A stretch of 64,000 nucleotides of DNA, taken from the NCBI RefSeq assembly GCF_002575655.3, contig NC_053035.3, positions 503,098,601 to 503,162,600 of the forward strand, read 5' to 3'. The translations under genes were made by a program, and so were the position numbers. The DNA comes from Aegilops tauschii subsp. strangulata (lineage: Eukaryota; Streptophyta; Magnoliopsida; Poales; Poaceae). The notes beneath the pieces were generated by a model. It ran no database searches and was not told where the DNA came from. It was given only the letters and a program-made list of their open reading frames with translations. Shown piece by piece: positions 12,296-22,908 of this stretch (positions within the stretch are counted from its first letter, which is position 1; each line of letters opens with the position of its first letter).

Positions 12296-12686
12296 CCAAG
12301 ACAACGCCAGTGATACCAAACCTCATACTTTGAGACTTGCATTATTTTACACAACTCATGCATAATATCGCGCGCGCTCACACACACACAGACACACACA
12401 AACACACAGAAAGATCAAAGATCAAAGGGTAATATAATAACGTAGAAGTTTAGCCTTGAATACATAAGTTCACTTGTGGGCAAAAGGAAAATATCAAGTT
12501 AACAGCCAGTGGTGCACAGAAAAAACAAACTATTTTTCATATGGAAAAGCTAAGCAAGCAGAGATGACCGACGGTAGCAATGCTTAGTCCAATATCCATC
12601 TCGTACTTCATGTACCTGCGAGAAACATGATGAGGTATTAATGAGTCGGTAACAAGTCTAACAAGTTCTATCTGCAATGAATAAGT

Positions 12687-13576
12687 CTACAAGTTTACTA
12701 AAATAACTAGTCTTCGTAGTTTGAAAAAAATGTCTTGTGATCTTCTGCCTTTTTTTCTCATACGATCCAAGATTGGATCGGAATCCACTATCATCAGATA
12801 AGGGAACAAGATCTTCTGCCCTTCTGTTGGTGGTGTTTCTTTATCAAGCTGGAACCAATATATCGCAAGAATTGTTGAAGTACGCTTACCATGTTTCTCT
12901 ACATTTGCTTTGCATGCATCTAACAATGTGGTTCTGGCTTCCTCATATGAAGGTGGTTTGTAGCCCTTCGGAGCTTGTTTAATTGCCGATACCATTTCAT
13001 AATATTGTGGGCTTCTCATCGCATTGAGAGGAATACCGTTCCCAGTAACAAACTCCATGATTTTCAGATCAACACTATCTATTTCCGTCACACCAAATGC
13101 TTCCGCTAATGGGCTATACGTCTTTGTGACAACGGTCTTTGAAACTCCTTTCTTCTCTTTATGCTGTTCAAATTCAGACTTAAATCAGAAGAGAAGAGTA
13201 AAACAAGACAGCAGAATAATTAATTTAGGATTAAATCAGCATGTTGTCTAGAATAATTTAAGATAATTCAGTTTAGAACTTTATATGTATGCATGTTATC
13301 ACATAATGAAGTTTAAAATTTAAGAATAATTAATTAAGGAGTATCAATTTAGGATTTTTTTCCTTGTGCTCTAGAAAGTATTGTTACCTCATCCAGGAAG
13401 GGTTGTTTAGCAGATTTTTCAGCACCTTGCTCGGCCGATTCTTCTTCTCCATCTTCTTCACCGGCGTCAGCGTCATCATCTTCATGGACCTCAAGGTCAT
13501 CTGTCAAATCTTCCCTTCTTTTTTCTTCTACAGAACCGCCAACATCTTCATTTTGTTTACGTTTCCCAAACGCCAT
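12687..13576 (-). CDS. hAT-transposase/DUF659-like short protein, two exons
   Basis: Exon 1 (13576-13388, 63 codons) starts MAFGKRKQNEDVGG, is strongly acidic and ends in a donor GAG|GTAACA. The acceptor TTTAAG at 13179-13180 joins in phase to exon 2 (13178-12687), giving about 226 residues. The middle, VKIMEF-like 'LKIMEFVTGNGIPLNAMRSP' followed by GYKPPSYEEARTTLLD, matches the start of the DUF659 region of plant hAT-family proteins. Exon 2 may really end at a second donor (KH|GTAAGC, about 12890); beyond it the sequence no longer resembles the family. No BED zinc finger, catalytic core or dimerisation region follows, so this is at most the N-terminal part of a transposase-derived gene. Confidence 0.5.
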
Positions 13577-13599
13577 CTAATCTCTGCAAACTTCTATCA

Positions 13600-16340
13600 C
13601 CAATAAAAGAATTAATCAAACTAGAAAGACGATCTTCTGAAGCTAAAGTGCTAAACGTTTGTACCTGGTGATCTTGGTGCAACGAGGAAGCCCTTCCTGG
13701 ATCTACACGCTGCTCTAGAGAAGAAGAGATGAGGAGGCGGACGAAATTATGGGTTCAGCGCTATTTAAGAATCAGATATGAGTATATGATGCTTGGAATT
13801 ACCATGTTTTATTTTATTTTTAAGTAGTTGCCATTTTTAAGTGGGCTCAATTTATTTGCTGCCTCACTATTTGGTCGTGTGTTGCCTTTTTTATTAATGA
13901 CAATCAGGGAAAATTATTTCTAAAAAATTGATAATTTGATACTCATGATTAAAGGGAGTATATATCATTGCCATCTTTGTGTGTTCAAAAATATTACTTC
14001 AAAAAACGACATTTGAAAGATGCCAGTGTAAAAATTGACATTGGCATATACCGAACTAACCCTACAAAATATGTTGACGTGACAAATATCAATCCCAAAC
14101 CCAGGACAACAGTAATCACGTAAATGGTGTGACAAACAGATACAAGACCTTCAAGAAGAAATCGTCGGTCAAACATTTTTCAAGATATAACACCTTCAAT
14201 TTATGACGATGCTGCTTGATCCAATCCTTTAGGCTAGATCATGAGTTTGCACCCACGTGACACACGTACTTGTTGATGCCGATGTTATGCACCATGGCTA
14301 ACAACAAGCACATGCTGAAAAGGGCCATTTGGCTGCTAGCTCGCGTTGAAGGAGGGGTCATCAGACGTCACTTGAGGCCATCATCTGCATCAAAACTGTT
14401 TCTTGTCACGCGAACGACGTTTTCCCATTGAACACCATCGGCAATTAATGCGTCATTGGTTTTTACGATCTACGTGTAGTCAATGAAGGAAATAGGGTGA
14501 TGGGTGGTGTCCCAAGGGGTCTCGCATGCGATGAAGGTGGCACGATGCGGTTCGGGCCCTCAGATGGATAATAATAGAGGTAACCCTACTCATTTAGAAC
14601 AACATGCCAATCCGACTTGGGAGCACATAGACTCTCCTCCTTCGCCATCGCCCTCTCTAATGGTGTAGTTGTGCAGGGAAGCCTTGGTCTACCGGTGGGA
14701 GCTGTAATTTTCCTATCTTGGGGCTTTAGGTATGTCCTCGCTTGTCTGTCACCTCGGTCCATCCAGCGGTGGTCGCGGCATCACTCAATAAGGTCTCCTC
14801 CAACTTCTTCTTGAGCTTCAGCGGTGTGTGTGTGTTATTGGATGTAGCGACAAGATCGATGTGTACTTGTTTGCCTTTCTCTATGTGGAAACATGTAGAG
14901 TTGGATGTGTCTTTGTCAGATGGTCTACGATAATATGGACATCCCGGGTTGAATTTTATTTTACCCATCATTTTTGCTGAATTTTTTTCCATGAAGGAAG
15001 GAAAGACCCCACCGTTCCTTCCGAAAACATTACCAACTGCGGTGATTTATTTCCCAATATTGAAAGGAGGGAAATTTCACATGTATCATTGTTGACATGA
15101 AATTGTTATCTATCTCAGCAAGTAAAAAATATTAAAAGATTTGGGGCCACAAGTCAGCTGACGACTACGGCGTGATTTTTTCTTGTGCTAGTTTTTTGCT
15201 CCAAGAACTATCCCAAATCTCTCTCTCTCTATCATCGTTCGTCTGCAAAGCTCCAGTGGACCAGTCCCTGATGGATCCATCTCCAAGGTCCAATACTCCA
15301 ATCCTCCAGCACTCTCCACCCCACAACATGTGGTTCTCACGCGGTTCGCTTCTCCCGTACACCGTATCCATCATATGTCAGTGGACAACTCGATGGCCGA
15401 CCACCGGCAGGGGACTGGGGGGTGGCCGAAGGAGGACTACAATTGTCCGGTGGTGGAGCACGATTTCCTAGTGCTCCGGTAAGCCTCGGTTCATTGAGAA
15501 CTCCCTTGGCTTCTTGCATATCGATCAAGGTCGCGGTTTGTCCAACAAATCTGCTTAACCCGGCCTCGTCACCGACCCTTGATTTGGGTCGATCAACCCC
15601 GGGGCCGGGTCAGGGAAAGGACCATCGACTGGGGAACCAGGCAACTATATATGTCTTGGCTGCAAAAAGCAAATTATGATTGATGTAATCAAAGTCGTAT
15701 TGGCGTTATATAATGATTAAGAATTTGAATAACTGTGACATCAGATTTTTAGGCTAAAAGACACCCTCAGGTACGTCGTATCCCAATTGAACACATGGCA
15801 ATTTTTCTGTTGATTTTTTATGCTACATGGAATTTTTTGCTGTAGAACATGGCAAATCCTGATACATAAGCATGCCAATTTTATCTGTTTTCTCATGTCA
15901 CATCTAGTTGTTAGATTTTTAGCGCTAAAAGTCTAACGTCAGATTTTTAAACTTTTTGATGATTAATTGGTTGCCCGAACCCTTAGAACATAAAAACATG
16001 TCGCTGGCTCCACTACAGGAAGGCGATGGTAACAACTTTTGTTTCAAAGGAGTTAGGCGCCGGTGCACTTTTAGTTCCACACTTTTTTGAGGTTGAGTAT
16101 ATTTTGTTGGGTATTACATGCTTTCGATGAACTTGGGTGTAGGCAGCCTTGTATCTGGCTCGGACGATGTATCTTGATTGCTAGTCAGATGTGTGCCATT
16201 TTTGCTGGTTTCCTTAATTAACTATGTTTCATTTGGTTTTTGGATCAGGCTTCACTCATTAACACCATGACTTATGTTCGAAATATGAGCAATTTATTAA
16301 ATAATTTTACTAACAGAAATACTAGATAAAGCATGACTAG
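13600..16340. other. Intergenic, no supported gene
   Basis: The open frames here are short and domain-free. A GC-richer patch at about 15170-15480 on the plus strand ends in a donor-like CCG|GTAAGC and may be a gene fragment, but no protein family is recognisable. Confidence 0.4.
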
Positions 16341-16360
16341 TATAGATGAACACGTCTAAA

Positions 16361-16478
16361 ACAGACACTAGATGAAGTTGCATATATGAAGTAGAACCTA
16401 ACATATGTAGGGCAGACACTAGAGATGAAGTTGCATATATGAGGTAGAACCTAACATATGTAGGGCAGACACTAGGGC
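16361..16478. repeat. ~52-bp tandem repeat
   Basis: Two full copies and the start of a third share GACACTAG..ATGAAGTTGC and AGAACCTAACATATGTAGGG, beginning near 16361, 16412 and 16465. Confidence 0.75.
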
Positions 16479-17268
16479 AAAGAACTGTGGCAGGACTTGT
16501 AACAACAAAAGCAAGAACACGTGCGGGACAGCAGCAACACTGGACTTGGGGTTGACATCCTCTCAGTGGTAAGGAACCTAGAGGCGAGAGGGTTGTGTTG
16601 TTCTGGTGCGGCGTGGCGGGCGGCGGAGGAGGAGCGCGGGTGGATGTCCCTCTTTGTTCTCATGCTCATACATGTGGGGAAATAACCTCCCTTATAAAGA
16701 GGTCCAACTCACTCTAAACTAGCAATGTGGGACTAAACTTTAGAAGTGCCCCTTGCCTTGCACGAATGGGTTAAGTGAGCCTCTAGGATTTATTAGGAAT
16801 TTCTGAAATTATTATTGGGCTGACCCATAAATAGATAAAATTCCAGCAACTTATAGGTTCCAATCCCTCACATACTTGCTCATCGAAGCAGGGAGAATAC
16901 TGCAATGTTTTGCTTCGTATATGTGATGAACTAGTGGCTAAGGAGAATTAAAAATAACTAGTCGACAACTCCGTGTATTTTCACGAGCTAATCTATGATT
17001 TACTCATTTCAATGTACCACAAAAAAAGTTCTTTGAATAAAATTTAAACGTCCACGTTGGAGAAGCCCCTCGCATTTTTTTTGGCAAAGTACTCATGCTA
17101 TCATATTATTTCGTGCCAATGTCAGAATCTACCCTATATATTTTGTTCATTCTATTTTGCTACTGCATTTTGCATTTACCCTATATATTTCTCCATTCGT
17201 TCAGGCGTTCCGGCTGTTCCCACCGAGATGTGTTGCTCTTATGTAATGCATAGTTACCTTTGTGTAGC

Positions 17269-17645
17269 GGACGCAGCTGTTCTGATCCTGAGCTCACATG
17301 AGCTCGAGAACAGTAAAATAAAAAAAATGAAATAAAATTAAAAAAAATGATTTTTTTTTGTGATACTTTGACAAATGTTTTCGTAGCTCGCAAAATCTAA
17401 ACACAATATGACATTCGTGGAAAATGTGGCATAAAAACAAAATCGATGCTCCAAATCGTTATTTTCAAACACATTTTGGAGCATCGATTTTTTTTGCCAC
17501 ATTTTACACGAGTGATGAAATTTTGCAAGCTACGAAAACATTAGTCAAAGTTTCACATCAAAAAATCAGTTTTTTTTTTTCAATTTTATTTGATTTCACT
17601 GTTCACCTGAGCTCATGTGAGCTTGGGATTAGAACATCACTTCCA
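17269..17645. mobile_element. Mutator-type fold-back MITE
   Basis: The whole 377 bp folds on itself. The left arm includes AGCTCACATGAGCTC and ATCGATGCTCCAAA, and both recur inverted on the right. Flanks carry the identical 9-bp direct repeat TTGTGTAGC (17260-17268 and 17646-17654), the length expected for Mutator-like elements. No coding capacity. Confidence 0.7.
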
Positions 17646-18057
17646 TTGTGTAGCCTCTTACTTCTGGAGATATAACGCCTTGCAGCCGAGTGTATCTTCC
17701 CAGTTACATATAATTAAGCCCATTCAAAGATGCACTAGGAGTAAAAAAAGAACAATAGTTTGTTGAATCATTGTTCAGCTGAACCATGGCTATCCGTCAT
17801 CTATTCGTGTGGGGATATAAGCCAGCTTCGTATGACCCGGTCCAACTCGAACCAAATGTTTGTTGAAAATACATAATTTTTATATATGAAAAACGAAAGA
17901 TGCCCATGTACCTAAATATAAATGTTCACATATTAAAAAGAAAGTCTGTCACATATGTTAAAAATGGTCTATACATTTTAATAAATCAATACTGCATAAA
18001 TAATACAGAAAGTTTATACATTAAAGATATAAATCATGTATTTTGGTTATTAATATA

Positions 18058-18170
18058 CTCCCTCCGTCCAGAAATACTCGTTGCAGAAATGAATATAAAT
18101 GGATGCATCTAAAGCTAAAATACGTCTAGATACATCCATTCCTCCGACAAGTATTTCCGGACGGAGAGAG
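18058..18170. mobile_element. Stowaway MITE
   Basis: It begins CTCCCTCCGTCC and ends GGACGGAGAGAG, is flanked by TA on both sides (18056-18057 and 18171-18172), and has internal complementarity. This is the standard Tc1/Mariner-derived Stowaway signature. Confidence 0.9.
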
Positions 18171-19199
18171 TATTTAAAATATGGTTGCCTCACATTTATA
18201 AAATGTTCCTACATACGGGTATGTACACTAATATATTTTTAAGAAGTTCATACATTGACAAGAGAGGTGTTCATGCTTGTCGAGATATTAGTCCATGTAA
18301 TTATAAAAGTGTTTAGATGTTCCCAAAAATTAGATAATAAAACAAGAGAAAATTTAAATCCTATAAACGTAAACTGAATTGAGGAAACTAAAAATAAAAC
18401 ACAAAAGAACCAGAAAAAGCTCAAAGAAGAAAACTGAACATTGCAAAAAAGGAGAAAAGATAAAAACGCACACGTCCCTCCCATTTGGGCCTTGGCCCAC
18501 CTATTCACAGCTTCACGCGGAAGGGTGAGGGACACGCATAATGACTTGGCCACTCTTTGTTCTGAAATTTCAAAAATATAATATTTTTTAGGTAAGAAAT
18601 TTCTAAAGCATTGACAAAGATTCAGATTAATAATGGAGAACTTATATATGAAATTTAAAATATTGTGCCAAAATATGAATATGAATATATTTGACAAAAT
18701 GTTAACCTTGTATTTAGAAAATGTTCCTTCCAATGCAAATAAAAGATGTTTTAAATAAGTTCATACATTTATACATATCCACAACTAATAATAAATAAAT
18801 AAATTTTAACATAAAAATAAAAATAGAAAAAGCTAAACTTTTAAAAAGAAAGAAAGACGGCAAAATGACAACAAAAGATACGCAAGCTGTCAGTCCACCC
18901 GCTGGGCACTTCAGCGAAGGCGTGCTAGCTTTGCACTGGTTTCATGTTAGCAGCGACATATACGGCACCTTCACCTAAATTTCATTTTATTGTTTTATCT
19001 GTTTCCTCTTTTTACTTTTTTATTTTCATTTTGGTTTTCTTGGGTTGGGGAGGATATGCAAACACTTTTTATTTTTTCACATGTCCTTTTATGTATTATT
19101 AAACTAACAACTAAAAAAGATATTATTTAAAAATGTTAAATTAAATAATTTTTAGATTATTAATGTGAAAAATTAAAGCACAACATTTTTTGTGAGAAA

Positions 19200-19600
19200 C
19201 TTTCAATCTATTCATGTTGAATCATGGCAGTATAACGAACACCAGAAATAATAATAATTACATCCAGATTCGTAGACCATCTAGCAACGACTACAAGCAC
19301 TGAAGCAAGCCAAAGGCGCCGCCATCATCGCCCCTCCTGCATCGGAGTCGAGCAAAACTTATTGTAGTAGACAGTCGAGAAGTCGTCGTGCTAAGACTTC
19401 ATAGGACCAACACACCAGAACAACAACCGCCGTTGTTGAAGAGTAGCGTAAATCAGAAGGATCCAATTTGAAGACACACCAATATAGACAAGCTACGACC
19501 AGATCCGAGCAAATCCACTAAGGACAAATCCACCAGAGACGCACCTCCACACGCGCATCGACAATGCTAGACGTGCCACTGAAAAAAATAAAGGACGCCT
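19200..19600 (-). mobile_element. Dispersed repeat, probable LINE 3' part
   Basis: Contains GATCCGAGCAAATCCAC and CACCTCCACACGCGCATCGA, matching in order a second copy at about 48280-48660. The T-rich start fits a reverse-oriented poly(A) tail. Class is inferred from the tail; no coding region is visible. Confidence 0.45.
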
Positions 19601-19849
19601 TAATGCCCATTATTGTTCTCCTTCATGCGTCGCCTGTCGCCAGTAAGTAAGTGCCTATAGGAACTCCTGGATTTATGCGGTATTCCTCTCTCTTCTTTCC
19701 ACTCCTAAGTTGAGCTAGTGAATTACAACCCAATCATGTATCCGGTGTTCTTACACGCACACATTGGCTAATAGAGAAATGTGCCCTGTCACCACCAAAT
19801 TAAAGTCCGTTTTTCATAAGGCATGGTATCAACTAAATGCGGACACGGC

Positions 19850-20145
19850 GTTTCTGCACCCATCGATAAATAGTAAAATAAAAATCTAAATTTTTTTACA
19901 CATGAAAATTGGGAGAATCTTCTAGGTACGTGCTAATTTCAAGGTGTTTGAACATTTGAGTAGCTCGTGGCAAAAAATAACAATTTGACTTGTCAAACAA
20001 ACTTTCAAAAAGTGTGCTATAGACCAGATCTGTTTTTGCCACGAACTCCTCAAATGTCCAAACACCTTGAAATTTCAAATTTTATTTTATTTGTTTGCTA
20101 TTTTTTGAATTTATTGTTTATAGGGTGCAGATGAGCTCGGGCACC
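19850..20145. mobile_element. Fold-back MITE
   Basis: The arms are inverted: TTTCAAGGTGTTTG at about 19938 pairs with CAAACACCTTGAAATT at about 20057, and CTGCACCC near 19854 pairs with GGGTGCAG near 20123. Target duplications are not clear. The ends resemble, but are not identical to, those of the element at 17269-17645. Confidence 0.6.
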
Positions 20146-21070
20146 GAATTGAAATTTTGCTAAAATGGTAACTACTAGCTCTGTGCATGCCTGCAGTCAT
20201 GGGTGGAGCTACAAGGGAACATGGGTCTACATATGTTCACCCATAATTTTGATAAGCAAGCATATACTAGTGCAGACAAATGATATTCTGAACATGCCCC
20301 CTCTTGTTTATCTTAAGATGGAACCGCTGAGCATTATGAAGCTTACAAATAATTTCAAGATCTTCAAGATCAATCGTCAGACAAACACGACTGTTCATGA
20401 GATTGCTAAGTTTAGTTTTAACAATAGGTCGGAGGTTATTCTTTAATTTAGTTTTCCGCCCTGTGTGGCGTATGCTGTAATGAATGATTATAAGCACTTT
20501 TTTAGCTGATTAATATATGTTTTTTAACTCTCAAGTTGTCACATATGTTTTTTGAACTTAAGTTGTCACGGATGTTGTTGGTTGGCATACATGAGTCATG
20601 ACTACTCCTGGGTTCCACTGATGTACACATCTACAATGCACAATTAAGAGAAAATGCAAGGCACACTTAGCGTGAAAGCGCAATAGTAACAAATATTCAA
20701 AAAAATGTTGTAGGTACTATATAAAAATCCAAAACTTTTTCTTTGCGAAAACATAACAAATCCAAATCTGTCGCATACTATTATATCAACGTGAATTGCC
20801 GTAGAGAAAGCAAAATACGAAGATGAAGCACACATTTGTGCAGAAAAAGAAACACAAATCCTTCAAGACATGTTATATCTTCTCCTGAAGATCTGGTCGA
20901 GAAAACACTAGTGAAGACACTCAAGTAGAGAAAACTAAATAAAAGGATGAAGGATAACTTACTAGAGAAGCCAATCGACAAGACTTTGCCGATCTACTTC
21001 CCAAGACCAGAACGAGAAAACAGTGGTGAACACGTATTACGATCTGAACACTCCCTCGAGAAGAGATCGA

Positions 21071-21150
21071 CTCCCTCTGTATACAAATATAAGAGCATTT
21101 AGATCACTACTTTAGTGATCTAAACACTCTGTATTTCTTCAGGGATGGAG
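21071..21150. mobile_element. Stowaway-like MITE
   Basis: CTCCCTCTGT..., internal palindrome TAGATCACTACTTTAGTGATC, then ...GGGATGGAG followed by TA. The left TA is mutated. Related to the copies at 27281, 33273 and 57804. Confidence 0.7.
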
Positions 21151-21248
21151 TACCTGAGAACAAAAGTGTCGGTTCACGCTCGTGGAGTGGGCGTGCGCTT
21201 GTTAGAAAAAAAAAACGGATTCTTAAGTACGAACCTATACCTTTGTAA

Positions 21249-22552
21249 GAGCATCTCCAATAGATGGTCCAAAATTTGGCGGTTCAAAACCGAAGATGTA
21301 AAATTTGGACCGCCAAAAGGTGCGTTTTGGAGCTCCGAAAAAAGCTCAACTCCAACAGATGGTCCAAAAGAGCAACTCCAATAGATGGTCCAAAATGAAG
21401 ATGTAAATTTCTTAAAACGACATACTACTAGTCCATTCAACATAGTTCAAACATCAAATTCAACATAGTTTCATACATGAACTTCAACTACTACTTATTC
21501 AAACTACTAGATAAACTACTCCTCATCGTCGGAGCTGCGGAACTGCGCCCAAAACTCCTCCTTCGTCGGGTCGTCGCACCCCTCCTCCTCCTCCTCGTCT
21601 GAGAAGTCTGCCCAGTCCTCCTCGGAAGAGGACTCGATGGGGATCACCTTCGAGGGACCGGTCTCGTCCTCCTTCTTCTGCTCCGCCTCACGCTTCCAGT
21701 AGTACTCCAGCTTGGCCTGGACGTACTCCGGATGCTCCCGAGCAAACCTCGCCATCGCCTCCTCGTCGGTCTCGCCAGCACTGACGACAACCGACGGCTT
21801 CTTCATCTTCTTCTTCTTCGTCATGATCTCCTTCATGTTGATGCCCTGCGGCACAAGCATCTCCGCTTCCGCCCGAGTCTCGATCTCTGGAAAGTTGAGG
21901 TGCGACCGAGGCCTCTCGGCACGCCACACCGCCACGTCGTAGGCACGCGCGGCCTCGTGGGCGGAGGGGTACGTGCCGATCCACCAACGCCTTCCGGCGT
22001 CGGAGAACTCCACACCCCAGTTACCGGAGGGCTTCTGCCTCACGCCGAAGAAGCCCGACTTGCCCTTCGGCGTCTTCTTCGGCGCCATCGGAGAGCGGTG
22101 GAGCAGCGGCGGCGTGCGGCCGGGGCGGTGGCGGATGGAGCCGGGCGGGGCGGAGTTGCGGGGCTGCGGCGGCGTGCGGGGCGGTGGCGGACGGAGCCGG
22201 GCGGGGCGGAGCTGCGGGGCGGCGGCGGCGTGCGGGGCGGTGGCGGACGGAGCTACGGCGGGGGCGGGGCGGCGCCGGATCTGATGCGGGCGGCGTCGGG
22301 GCGGCGGCGGACGGGCGGGCGGGCGGGAAAGGAAATGAAGTGGCGGTTGGGCGTTCGCGGGCGGCGGCTGGTTTTGGACCAAATGCACTTCGTGATGTAA
22401 ATTTGCATCGCGAGGTGTTGTATTTTACATCACGAGGAGGCCGCGGTTCAAATTTTTTTTACATATGGACCGTCTGTTGGAGCTGCGTTTTTGGCTTCAG
22501 ACGATTCGAAAGTTAGTTATTTTTACATTTGGACCATCTATTGGAGATGCTC
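21249..22552. mobile_element. PIF/Harbinger-like element carrying an AP2/ERF gene
   Basis: Perfect 25-bp terminal inverted repeats begin GAGCATCTCCAATAGATGGT at 21249 and end with the complement at 22552. Both flanks are TAA (21246-21248 and 22553-22555), the 3-bp target type used by PIF/Harbinger and Tourist elements. A second partial copy of the left end lies inside, at about 21371. The only gene inside is the minus-strand AP2 protein; no DDE or Myb-like transposon protein is present. The right end is about 356 bp upstream of the VHA-C start codon. Confidence 0.8.
21516..22088 (-). CDS. AP2/ERF-domain protein, transposon-borne
   Basis: A 190-residue protein is encoded without introns. I chose the ATG at 22088 (MAPKKTPKGKSG) because the frame upstream to 22388 is a Pro/Arg/Ala-rich, low-complexity extension that looks like GC-rich leader. 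Residues 11-68 form one AP2 domain: GFFGVRQKPSGNWGVEF, RRWWIGTYPSAHEAARAYD, then HLNFPE. AP2 domains bind GCC-box or DRE-type DNA through their beta-sheet; this one is divergent (FFGVR for the usual YRGVR, and no WAAEIR). A lysine run (KKKKMKK, about residue 95) could serve nuclear import, and the last 45 residues are Glu/Asp/Ser-rich. Regulatory activity is not demonstrated. It lies wholly within the Harbinger-like element, so it should be treated as transposon-associated rather than as an ordinary host ERF. Confidence 0.75.
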   Translation of the reverse strand: MAPKKTPKGKSGFFGVRQKPSGNWGVEFSDAGRRWWIGTYPSAHEAARAYDVAVWRAERPRSHLNFPEIETRAEAEMLVPQGINMKEIMTKKKKMKKPSVVVSAGETDEEAMARFAREHPEYVQAKLEYYWKREAEQKKEDETGPSKVIPIESSSEEDWADFSDEEEEEGCDDPTKEEFWAQFRSSDDEE

Positions 22553-22768
22553 TAAGTATCCACCGGTAAACATTATGTTTTGTAGGAATTCAGACTTGTA
22601 AGCAGATTATTACCTTTTTGCTTTTGTTCATTCAACTACCCTTCACCATTTTTGTGGATGAATTTGTGAATTTTGGACAAGAGATTGTTGATCTGCCTGG
22701 ACAAGAGCCAGGAGAGGGGAGCTCGTGGTGACAGACAGGTGGGCCCCGCCCACGTCGAGGTGACGGGC

Positions 22769-22777
22769 ACACGTGGC
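22769..22777 (+). promoter_or_regulatory. G-box/ABRE-like motif upstream of VHA-C
   Basis: ACACGTGGC, followed immediately by a second ACGT core (CCACGTCGC), lies about 135 bp before the VHA-C ATG. Such paired ACGT cores are typical bZIP (ABA/stress) binding sites. With the Harbinger-like element ending at 22552, the gene's proximal promoter is at most about 350 bp of non-transposon sequence. Confidence 0.4.
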
Positions 22778-22908
22778 CACGTCGCCGTCGCCTCTTCCCT
22801 CCCCGATCCACCACCACACAAGAGCAGAGCAGAGGAGATCGAAATCCAGCCGACCTTCCCCTGCGCCGACGACCCCCTCCCCCTCATCCTCGCCGGCGAC
22901 GACCGACC

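Noticed and set aside
12376..12408. CA-rich tract as a regulatory element
   Set aside because: A simple microsatellite with no further support.
22088..22388. N-terminal 100-residue extension of the AP2 protein
   Set aside because: Low-complexity Pro/Arg/Ala; a natural start with MAPKK precedes the AP2 domain. More likely leader or TIR-proximal sequence.
21732..22400. Plus-strand 222-aa frame antisense to the AP2 gene
   Set aside because: Its composition (Arg/Gly-rich) is the shadow of the GC-rich AP2 coding strand; no domain.
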